Shown here: piece after piece, positions 57,199 to 64,000 of the stretch
How the letters are laid out: each line of letters opens with the position of its first letter
Numbering within the stretch: position 1 is the stretch's first letter
NCBI RefSeq assembly: GCF_030814015.1
Contig: NZ_JAUSUL010000002.1
Location: 310,001 to 374,000 of the forward strand
DNA: 64,000 bases
DNA from: Amorphus orientalis
GTDB lineage: Bacteria; Pseudomonadota; Alphaproteobacteria; Rhizobiales; Amorphaceae
Direction of reading: 5' to 3'
Program-made: the position numbers and the translations under genes
The notes under the pieces: model-generated
The model's input: the letters and a program-made list of their open reading frames with translations, nothing else
What the model was told of the DNA's origin: nothing
The model's database searches: none

Positions 57199-58052
57199 GA
57201 TCGGCTCCAGATTTTTGTCGGGGCGGAAGTGTTGGGCGTCGCGGAACAGGCCGTCACGGCGCCGGGTGAGAGCGGGGTCGAATCCATGCCCCGCGATCTG
57301 ATGCTCCAGCTCCACAGGGCCGAGGACGGCAGGGGCAGCACCAGAAACCAGTGTTCGAGAAGGGCGAGCGCGACGAGCGTCGCCAGGAAGGTCAGGCTCG
57401 TCGTCGCATGGGGGCCGGCGGCGGGATCGGCCGCGGCCAGGATCAGGCCGACAAGGAGGACGGTCGATGCGGTTACGGCGACCGGGAAATAGAGGTTCAT
57501 CGGCCGGCGGCGGAAATAGCTCGGCAGGAAGGCGAGATGAGCCGGCAGGAACTCCTCGGCCAGGTTGGGCACGCCGAGGAAGACGTTGATCTTGGTCGAC
57601 AGGCGCATCGCCCACAGCACGAGATAGGTCCACACGGCGGTGTGGTCGGCGGCGTTCCAGGTCAGCGCGATGAGGAGTGCACCGCCGGCGATGATGGCGA
57701 GCTCGTGATAGAGGATCGTGTCGGTCGCCCGCTTCAGGCGCGCCCAGCCGGTCAGCCCTTCCGGACACGGCTCGCGGTTCGGTCCGGACAGGTAGCCGAG
57801 CAGGAAGGCGACCTCGTTCCACCCCCAGACGGCCAGTCCGCAGGTGAAGCCCAGATAGGCCCCGAACACGGTCTCGTCCGCCGCATCCCAGCCGACGAGG
57901 GCGAGGGCGGTGGCGGCAAGCGCCGTGGCACCCAGCATGGTCCAGCCGAAGGTCCGCCGCGGCAGCCCGTCCAGATACAGGATCAGGCCGGTGCTGAACC
58001 ACCACAGGAACAGCGCGTACAGGACCGGAAGGCCGTGCTGGGTGAGCGTCAT
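57195..58052 (-). CDS. puhE: Putative photosynthetic complex assembly protein PuhE
   Basis: 285 aa, polytopic membrane protein with about eight hydrophobic segments ([39 protein letters not shown]). Conserved PuhE text: [34 protein letters not shown] and [16 protein letters not shown]. The last 35 or so residues ([15 protein letters not shown] onward) are hydrophilic and look less conserved. It is between acsF (9 bases upstream) and hemA (4-base overlap), the usual place in photosynthesis clusters. Role: assembly of the reaction centre/light-harvesting complex, mechanism unknown. Confidence 0.92.
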   Translation of the reverse strand: MTLTQHGLPVLYALFLWWFSTGLILYLDGLPRRTFGWTMLGATALAATALALVGWDAADETVFGAYLGFTCGLAVWGWNEVAFLLGYLSGPNREPCPEGLTGWARLKRATDTILYHELAIIAGGALLIALTWNAADHTAVWTYLVLWAMRLSTKINVFLGVPNLAEEFLPAHLAFLPSYFRRRPMNLYFPVAVTASTVLLVGLILAAADPAAGPHATTSLTFLATLVALALLEHWFLVLPLPSSALWSWSIRSRGMDSTPLSPGAVTACSATPNTSAPTKIWSRS

Positions 58053-58061
58053 CGCCGCCTC

Positions 58062-59123
58062 CTACCAGCTCGGCACGAGCCGCGAGCTCTCCGGACGCTC
58101 GTTGCGCCGGGAGGGGATCACGTAGAGCCGGGCGAATGTCGCCGCGGCGGCCGCGGTGTAGCCGAGCTTGCGCAGCCGGCCCTTGATGCCGGGCCCGCAC
58201 TCCGCCATGGCCTGGTTGATCCGCACCAGCCGCTCCAGCCCGGCCAGGAAGGCCGGGTTGTCGAGATCGAGCGTCAGCGGGAACACCTGCCTGGTGATCT
58301 CCGAGGTGATCGCGAAGACCTTCTTGTCGTACTCGGTGATGTCGAGCCCGAGGGCCTCGTGGAAGGCCGGACGGGCATGGTCGCGCACATACATCGTGGC
58401 GAACACGGCGAGCACGAAGAAGCGCACCCACAGCTTGTTGCCGCCCGCCAGCATCTCCGGATTGGCCCGCATCAGAAGCGCGAAGGCCTCGCCGTGGCGG
58501 AACTCGTCGTTGCACCACTTCTCGAACCACTTGAAGATCGGGTGGAACCGGCGGTCCGGGTGCTGCTGCAGCTGCCGATAGATGGTGATGTAGCGGGCGT
58601 AGCCGATCTTCTCCGAGAGGTAGGTCGCGTAGAAGATGAACTTCGGCCGGAAGAAGGTGTACTTCTTCGTCCGCGTCAGGAAGCCCAGATCGACGCCGAT
58701 CCCGAAGTCCTTGAGCGTGTCGTTGATGAAGCCGGCATGGCGGGCCTCGTCCCGGCTCATGTACTTGAAGAGCTCGCAGATGTCGGGATTGGAGCCGCGC
58801 TTCTTCATTTCCGAATAGAGCACGCAGCCGGAGAACTCGGCGGTCAGCGAACTCACCAGGAAGTCGACGAATTCCTTGCGGAGGTCTTCCGGCAGGTCGT
58901 TCAGGTCGATCTTGTCCCAGGCGTCGCCGCGCTTGAAATGATCCTTGTTGGGATCGCTGCGCATCTCGGCGAGAAGTTCGTCCCACTCCCGGCGGACCGG
59001 CTCGACGTTCATGCGGTCGAGGGCATCGAAGTCGGTGGTGTAGAAGCGCGGGCTCAGCACCGTGCTTTCCTGGGCGAGCCGGGTGGTGTCCTTGGCGGAA
59101 ATCGACAGCTTTTCAATGGTCAT
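58062..59123 (-). CDS. acsF: Mg-protoporphyrin IX monomethyl ester (oxidative) cyclase
   Basis: About 353 aa. Oxygen-dependent di-iron enzyme that forms ring E of bacteriochlorophyll. Di-iron ligands are visible: [29 protein letters not shown] and [15 protein letters not shown]. The start (59121-59123) gives [13 protein letters not shown]; in-frame sequence before it has no AcsF similarity. It overlaps the upstream small gene by 4 bases. Its presence means ring E can be made with oxygen; the anaerobic BchE was not seen in this window. Confidence 0.96.
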   Translation of the reverse strand: MTIEKLSISAKDTTRLAQESTVLSPRFYTTDFDALDRMNVEPVRREWDELLAEMRSDPNKDHFKRGDAWDKIDLNDLPEDLRKEFVDFLVSSLTAEFSGCVLYSEMKKRGSNPDICELFKYMSRDEARHAGFINDTLKDFGIGVDLGFLTRTKKYTFFRPKFIFYATYLSEKIGYARYITIYRQLQQHPDRRFHPIFKWFEKWCNDEFRHGEAFALLMRANPEMLAGGNKLWVRFFVLAVFATMYVRDHARPAFHEALGLDITEYDKKVFAITSEITRQVFPLTLDLDNPAFLAGLERLVRINQAMAECGPGIKGRLRKLGYTAAAAATFARLYVIPSRRNERPESSRLVPSW

Positions 59124-59425
59124 AGCTCGCTCTCCGATGAGAAGCTGAACTCCAGGAGTTCCATGAATTCGACGTCCCCGGTCATCCGGGTCCATTCGCG
59201 CTCCAGCCAGCCGGCGCGGCGGATGGTGGCGTTGCGGCGGATGGAGGCGGTTTCGCCGTAGGGCACGCGGATCGGCGCGCCATGAACCGTGACCTCGTCG
59301 CCCGGTCGGATCCGGATGTCGCCGTCGAGGACCACATGGGCGTGCAGGCTTTCGAATGTGTGCGAGATCTCGACAGTACAGGCGACGTCGAAAGCCCGCG
59401 GTTCGCTGCGTCTGAGTGCGATCAT
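59120..59425 (-). CDS. Conserved small protein of the puh region, function unknown
   Basis: About 101 aa, start (59423-59425) and stop both overlapping neighbours by 4 bases (puhC before, acsF after). No signal peptide or membrane span; it is predicted soluble, with acidic and basic stretches ([36 protein letters not shown]) and a C-terminal [15 protein letters not shown]. The beta-rich centre could be a small beta-barrel. A hypothetical protein at this site is known in other purple bacterial clusters. I cannot name its activity; position suggests an AcsF or assembly partner. Confidence 0.85.
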   Translation of the reverse strand: MIALRRSEPRAFDVACTVEISHTFESLHAHVVLDGDIRIRPGDEVTVHGAPIRVPYGETASIRRNATIRRAGWLEREWTRMTGDVEFMELLEFSFSSESEL

Positions 59426-59883
59426 CGCGTTGTGCTCCCATTGGTCAGGATGGAGGCGAAGGCCTGGGCGTTGGTGGGGCCGAAGGCGTCCAGCGCGATG
59501 TCGCGGCTGGTGGCGGTGTCCTCCAGCGTCAGTCGGCCGTCGGTGTTGAGGATCAGGCGGAAGGGCGGTGCGGCGCCGATGCCGGACAGCCGCCGTTCCC
59601 GGGCAAGCCCGCGCATCACGCCGCGCACGAAGCCGTTGGTGCCGGGGGGATAGACCTGGACGACCCGTCCGTCGTCGGCGGCGGTGACCTGAACGGCCCC
59701 GTCGCTGCGGTCCTCGAAGCGGAGGTCGATGCTCGCCATCACCTGGGTGGCGGGCATCTCGGTCCGGCCGACGCCGGTCAGGCGCGACGAGCCGATCACC
59801 GCGACGGAGACCGCGATCAGCACCCCGGCAGCGATCAGCGGACCGCGGGGGAAGAGCGGGGCGTCGGGGCGGGGGGCGGACAT
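59422..59883 (-). CDS. puhC: Photosynthetic complex assembly protein PuhC
   Basis: About 153 aa. One N-terminal membrane helix ([20 protein letters not shown]) anchors a periplasmic domain; conserved PuhC text includes [33 protein letters not shown] and [30 protein letters not shown]. It is needed for assembly of the reaction centre and LH1 in purple bacteria. The ATG (59881-59883) is 11 bases after the puhB stop. Confidence 0.93.
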   Translation of the reverse strand: MSAPRPDAPLFPRGPLIAAGVLIAVSVAVIGSSRLTGVGRTEMPATQVMASIDLRFEDRSDGAVQVTAADDGRVVQVYPPGTNGFVRGVMRGLARERRLSGIGAAPPFRLILNTDGRLTLEDTATSRDIALDAFGPTNAQAFASILTNGSTTR

Positions 59884-59894
59884 GGCGGCCTCCC

Positions 59895-60560
59895 TCAGCT
59901 CGTTGCCGCGACGGCGGCGCCGCTGCGGGCGCGCGGAGCCGGGGACGCTGCCGCTTCGGCGGTGCGCTGACGCGCCGGCACGCCGGCGTGCGCGGCGAGG
60001 GCATCGGCGAGGATGGCGGCAACCCGGTCCGGATCGGCGATGGCGCGGATCATCGGCTCCGCCCGCTTCAGCCGCCAGGGCCGAGCCATCGGCCACAGCG
60101 CCAGATAGGCGAGGCGCTGGTTGGCGGCGAGGGTCAGCGGAATGTCGCCGGTGCCGTCGGCGTGCCGTTTCAGACCGGCCCCGTCGATCATCGAGAACGG
60201 AAGGTTCAGGGTCATCGGGAGCGCAATGCCATAGCGGATGCAGACCCGCGCGTTGGTCACGGTGTAGACGGACGAGCGGCTGTAGAGCCAGGCGAGCACG
60301 CACAGGAGCCCGCAGGCAGCGGCGGCCGGAAGCATCAGCCAGGCGGCATGGCCGACCGCGGCTGCCGTGCCGATGCCGTCGGAGAGATCCACGGCCACCG
60401 TCCAGATCATGAGCAGGCCGAAATAGGCCGCGACCTTGCGCACGTGGAAGGCCTGGCGGGCCAGCGGCCACCATTGCGGGATGCCCTGCCACAAGAGCTT
60501 CTCGCCCTCCGGGAGCGGCCCGGGCAGGCCGGCGATCCCCTGGCGGACCCGCGCGCTCAC
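59895..60560 (-). CDS. puhB: Photosynthetic complex assembly protein PuhB
   Basis: About 221 aa, GTG start (60558-60560) overlapping the puhA stop. PH-domain membrane protein: LLWQGIPQWWPLARQAFHVRK, two to three membrane helices (LLMIWTVAVDL, WLMLPAAAACGLLCVLAWL), then SRSSVYTVTNARVCIRYGIA and LNLPFSMIDGAGL. Alanine-rich C-terminal tail. PuhB assists reaction-centre assembly next to subunit H. Confidence 0.92.
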   Translation of the reverse strand: MSARVRQGIAGLPGPLPEGEKLLWQGIPQWWPLARQAFHVRKVAAYFGLLMIWTVAVDLSDGIGTAAAVGHAAWLMLPAAAACGLLCVLAWLYSRSSVYTVTNARVCIRYGIALPMTLNLPFSMIDGAGLKRHADGTGDIPLTLAANQRLAYLALWPMARPWRLKRAEPMIRAIADPDRVAAILADALAAHAGVPARQRTAEAAASPAPRARSGAAVAATS

Positions 60561-61345
60561 AGCAGCGGCTCCTGGCGGGCACGCGTCGCATAGAGCGTGC
60601 CGGCCCCGTAGTAGGCGCAGATCCGCTCTTCCTCGAGGAAGGTGACCTGGGTCGGGTTGGCGAGGGCGGGAACGTCGGCGAACTGGGACGCCAGGATGGC
60701 GTTCACCCGGACCTGCCGGCGACTGCGGCTGGTGGTGGTGAAGTTCACCGGCAGGAGCACGTGACGGGGCGTCTCGCCGCCGGGCAGTTCCACCTCGAGA
60801 TAGCGCAGGATGTACTCCGACTTGTCGACCCAGGCGTCGGTGACGGTGCCGGCGACCTTGCCGTCCGCACCGACCACCGCCATGCCGCGGGGATCGGGAT
60901 CGCGAGGCTCCAGATAGAAGTCGGTGGCCTCGCGCAGCGGCACGATCTTCGGCTCGCCCTCGAGCGTCATGTCGGGCACGTCGGCCCGCATGGCGTAGGC
61001 GCCCGGACCGATCTCGGCCCGCATCGGATCGCCTTCCGGCATCAGCGGTGCGCCGGGATAGCGGCCCGCCGGCACCGCGTTGAGGGTGCGGGTGTCGACC
61101 TTGCCGCTCGGCGCCATCACCGGGTCGCCGTGGGCGAGGGTGAAGCGCTTGGGGGCGGGCATGGTCGGAAAGCCGACGAACCCGGTGGTGCTCGGCCGGC
61201 CGCGGGGACGGTCGGTCTCCATCGGGTAGCCTTCCCGCTTGTCCTCGCGGCGGAGGTACAGGATCAGGCCCGCGAAAAAGATCCAGAACGCGTAGAGCAC
61301 GACCTGAGCAACGTCTATGTGACCCGTAATGGCGCCGGTTGGCAT
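60557..61345 (-). CDS. puhA: Photosynthetic reaction centre subunit H
   Basis: About 262 aa, the usual length. A single N-terminal membrane helix (VAQVVLYAFWIFFAGLILYL) precedes the cytoplasmic PRC-barrel domain: GFPTMPAPKRFTLAHGDPV, IVPLREATDFYLEPRDPDPR and VLLPVNFTT. Subunit H caps the quinone side of the L/M core and directs protons to QB. GGGGAGG lies upstream of the ATG. It is 26 bases after lhaA; in related bacteria the puhA promoter lies inside lhaA. Confidence 0.96.
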   Translation of the reverse strand: MPTGAITGHIDVAQVVLYAFWIFFAGLILYLRREDKREGYPMETDRPRGRPSTTGFVGFPTMPAPKRFTLAHGDPVMAPSGKVDTRTLNAVPAGRYPGAPLMPEGDPMRAEIGPGAYAMRADVPDMTLEGEPKIVPLREATDFYLEPRDPDPRGMAVVGADGKVAGTVTDAWVDKSEYILRYLEVELPGGETPRHVLLPVNFTTTSRSRRQVRVNAILASQFADVPALANPTQVTFLEEERICAYYGAGTLYATRARQEPLL

Positions 61346-61371
61346 GATGGGCCTCCCCTTTTTCGCTGCGA

Positions 61372-62805
61372 CTATCCCGGAAACTCCGCGAGCCCGAAGG
61401 ACGTGGCCGGACGTGGGGGCGCATTGCGTGCATGGCGCACCAGAGGTCCGATCGCGGCCAGGGTCGCGAAGAGCAGGACGATTTCGATTGAGTAGACGGT
61501 GTTGTAGCCGGTGGCCGGGCCGGTCAGGGCGGGGCCCAGTGCGCCGGACGCGGCCAGCTCGCCGACGACGTCGCGGAGCGCGCCGCCGACCGCGATGCCG
61601 ACGCCGGCAGCCGTTGCCTGGACCGCGCCCCACGCGCCGAGCGCAAGCCCGCTCGCGCCGTTTTCGGCGAGTCCCATCGCAGCCGTGAGCGTGCCGACGG
61701 AAAACAGGCCCGTGCCGAAGCCGATCAGCGCGGTTCCGGCCCGGAAGGCGCTGGCGGAACCGACGGCTCCGGCCATCACCACGCAGGTGAACGCGACCAC
61801 CCCGGCGAGCACGCCGTAGGCGGCCAGCCGGTGCGGATCGGCGCCCGAGCCGAGCTGGCGCGCGGCGACGGCGAAGCCGATCAGGGTGCCTCCGGCAAGA
61901 AGGGCGGTGAGCTGGGTGGTCGCGGAGACGGAAAGGTTGAGAATCTCGCCGCCATAGGGCTCCAGCAGGATGTCCTGCATGGAGAAGGCCGCGGTGCCGA
62001 GGCCGACGGAGATCAGAAGCCGGCTCGGGTTGCCGCCGGCCGCGAAGGCGCGCCAGGCCTGGGCGAAGGTCGGCCGGGGCCGGCCCGGCGCGGTCGCGGC
62101 CGGGTTGCGGGCTTCCTGCTTCCACAGGGCGACCACGTTGACGACTATGGTGACGACGGCCGCGGCCTGGATCACCTGGATCAGGCGGAGCGCGCTGAAT
62201 TCTTCCAGAAGCTGGCCGAACACGAGCGCGCTGGCGACCATGCCGACGAGCAGCATCACGTAGAGGAGAGAGACGACCCGCGGCCGCGAGGCCTCCGGCG
62301 CGATGTCGGTGGCGAGCGCCAGGCCGGCGGTCTGGACGGTGTGGAGTCCGGCACCGACCAGCAGGAAGGCGAGGGCGGCCCCGATCTGGCCGAACACAAC
62401 CGGGCCGTTGCCGTCGCCGGACAGCAGCAGCAGCGCGAACGGCATGATGGCGAAGCCGCCGAACTGCAGGAGCGTGCCCATCCAGATGTAGGGGACCCGG
62501 CGCCAGCCGAGCAGGGAACGGTGGGTGTCCGACTTGAAGCCGATCAGGGCGCGCGCCGGCGCGAAGACCAGGGGAAGCGCGACCATGCCGGCGACCAGCC
62601 AGGCCGGGACGCCGAGCTCCAGGATCATGACGCGGTTGAGCGTACCGTTGAGAAGAACCAGAGCCATGCCCACCGAGACCTGGAACAGGGACAGGCGGAG
62701 CAGCCGTCCCAGAGGCAATTCGGTGGTCGCGGCGTCGGCGAAAGGCAGGAACCGATGTCCCACATTCTGCCAGCCGCGGGCCAGTATCTGGTTGATCCCT
62801 CTCAT
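61372..62805 (-). CDS. lhaA: Light-harvesting 1 assembly protein LhaA (BCD-family MFS protein)
   Basis: About 477 aa, polytopic membrane protein of the PucC/LhaA family. Family text: RLLRLSLFQVSVGMALVLLN, GTLNRVMILELGVPAWLVAG, FAPARALIGFKSDTHRS and GWRRVPYIWMGTLLQFGGFA. Its standard role is delivering bacteriochlorophyll to LH1 during assembly. The ATG (62803-62805) overlaps the bchM stop by 4 bases, the fixed bchL-bchM-lhaA-puhA order. Confidence 0.94.
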   Translation of the reverse strand: MRGINQILARGWQNVGHRFLPFADAATTELPLGRLLRLSLFQVSVGMALVLLNGTLNRVMILELGVPAWLVAGMVALPLVFAPARALIGFKSDTHRSLLGWRRVPYIWMGTLLQFGGFAIMPFALLLLSGDGNGPVVFGQIGAALAFLLVGAGLHTVQTAGLALATDIAPEASRPRVVSLLYVMLLVGMVASALVFGQLLEEFSALRLIQVIQAAAVVTIVVNVVALWKQEARNPAATAPGRPRPTFAQAWRAFAAGGNPSRLLISVGLGTAAFSMQDILLEPYGGEILNLSVSATTQLTALLAGGTLIGFAVAARQLGSGADPHRLAAYGVLAGVVAFTCVVMAGAVGSASAFRAGTALIGFGTGLFSVGTLTAAMGLAENGASGLALGAWGAVQATAAGVGIAVGGALRDVVGELAASGALGPALTGPATGYNTVYSIEIVLLFATLAAIGPLVRHARNAPPRPATSFGLAEFPG

Positions 62806-63499
62806 CGACGCACGAGCTCCAGCGCCTGAGAGGTGTAGAAGCCGCTCGAGATCCGGCAGGTCCGGCCGATCTCCCAGCCGCCAAGACGCGACGTCCGTTC
62901 GATCCGCCGACGAAGCTCCGTCTCCCAGATCGGGACGATCTTCGGGGCGCGGTTGCCCGACGGCATCATCCGCCCGACCGCGTGCATCGTCGCCAGAAGC
63001 GGCGTGCTCGGCGCGAAGGTGACGAGGATGGACCGGTCCGCCCGCTCGGCGAACGCGGCCAGCATCCGGACGACGTCGGCCGCCTGGTAGTGGATGAGGG
63101 AATCCATCGCCACGACGTGGTCGAAGCGGCCGAACGCGGGATCGAGCATGTCGCCGACCCGGTAGTCGATGCGGCCGGCTCCGGTGTCCGCGGTGCGGTC
63201 CCGGGCGAGCGCGATCAGCGTCGGGGAGAGGTCGACGGCGACCATGTCGGCGCCGCGGCGGGCGGCCTCGAGCGACAGCGCGCCGGTGCCGCAACCGGCG
63301 TCGAGCAGCCGGTGCCCGGCGAGATCGTCGGGCAGCCAGGACAGCAGCGTGGCCCGCATCCGGTCACGCCCGGCCCGGACGGTGGCGCGGATGCGGCTGA
63401 CCGGCGCGTCGGAGGTCAGCCGCGCCCAGGCATCGGCCGCGGTCCGGTCGAAATAGGTCTCAAGCTCGCCGCGGCGGGTGGTGTAGGCGTCGGTTGCCA

Positions 63500-63500
<1 letters not shown>
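62802..63500 (-). CDS. bchM: Mg-protoporphyrin IX O-methyltransferase
   Basis: About 232 aa. SAM-dependent class I methyltransferase: the SAM loop LLDAGCGTGALSLEAARRG is near residue 70, followed by VAVDLSPTLIALARDR. The BchM-specific C-terminal part reads FAPSTPLLATMHAVGRMMPSG. It methylates Mg-protoporphyrin before AcsF forms ring E. The ATG (63498-63500) overlaps the last base of bchL. Confidence 0.95.

Positions 63501-64000
<500 letters not shown>

Noticed and set aside
57195-57330. Possible frameshift at the puhE C-terminus, since an alternative frame stays open into hemA
   Set aside because: The tail still ends with the standard 4-base overlap with hemA, and high-GC DNA readily leaves other frames open; comparison with close homologues would be needed.

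Overview
The window is a dense, GC-rich stretch of a chromosome from an anoxygenic phototrophic alphaproteobacterium. The evidence is the bacteriochlorophyll/reaction-centre cluster at its right end (bchL, bchM, lhaA, puhABC, acsF, puhE, hemA, dxs), ALAS-type (Shemin) hemA, a betICBA operon with choline sulfatase, and many ABC and TRAP importers with catabolic genes. Placement in Hyphomicrobiales or Rhodospirillales is plausible but not provable here. I saw no rRNA, tRNA, CRISPR array, insertion sequence or phage gene.

Region 1 (1-7.7 kb): osmoprotectant block. choXWV (choline/betaine ABC importer, leftward) diverges from betI-betC-betB-betA (rightward), which turns choline-O-sulfate into glycine betaine. 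A clear BetI operator lies in the shared spacer and a bidirectional terminator follows betA. Region 2 (7.7-15.1 kb): an omega-amino-acid:pyruvate transaminase diverging from a XRE-cupin regulator, then a dipeptide-type ABC importer with a fused double ATPase. Region 3 (15.1-29.2 kb): a LysR regulator diverging from a long operon: pxpA, small biotin carrier, biotin carboxylase, pxpB, pxpC, a TorT-like binding protein with a ribose-type ATPase and permease, a three-subunit molybdenum hydroxylase, then an MDR oxidoreductase. Together these look like import of an N-heterocycle, ring hydroxylation to a lactam, and ATP/biotin-dependent ring opening. Region 4 (29.4-34.9 kb): a second dipeptide-type ABC importer with a Tat-type binding protein.

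Region 5 (35.0-53.9 kb): an unrecognised catabolic island. It has two CrtI-like flavoenzymes, two paralogous PF04199 cyclases/hydrolases, two MarR regulators, an exported VOC protein, an indolepyruvate-oxidoreductase-like IorA/IorB pair, an acyl-CoA ligase, a thiolase-fold protein without the usual catalytic residues, a DUF35-SDR fusion that lacks the SDR tyrosine, an ordinary SDR and a DctPQM TRAP importer. The substrate is unknown; an aryl or acyl 2-oxo acid/CoA route is the best guess.

Region 6 (53.9-64.0 kb, leftward): the photosynthesis cluster, mostly with 1-4 base overlaps, running from bchL (cut by the window end) to hemA and dxs. It ties reaction-centre assembly to tetrapyrrole and isoprenoid precursor supply. 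Four of the five binding-protein genes in the window are followed by a stem-loop just before the downstream transporter genes. Most long open frames on the opposite strand of these genes are GC-driven shadows and are left out.
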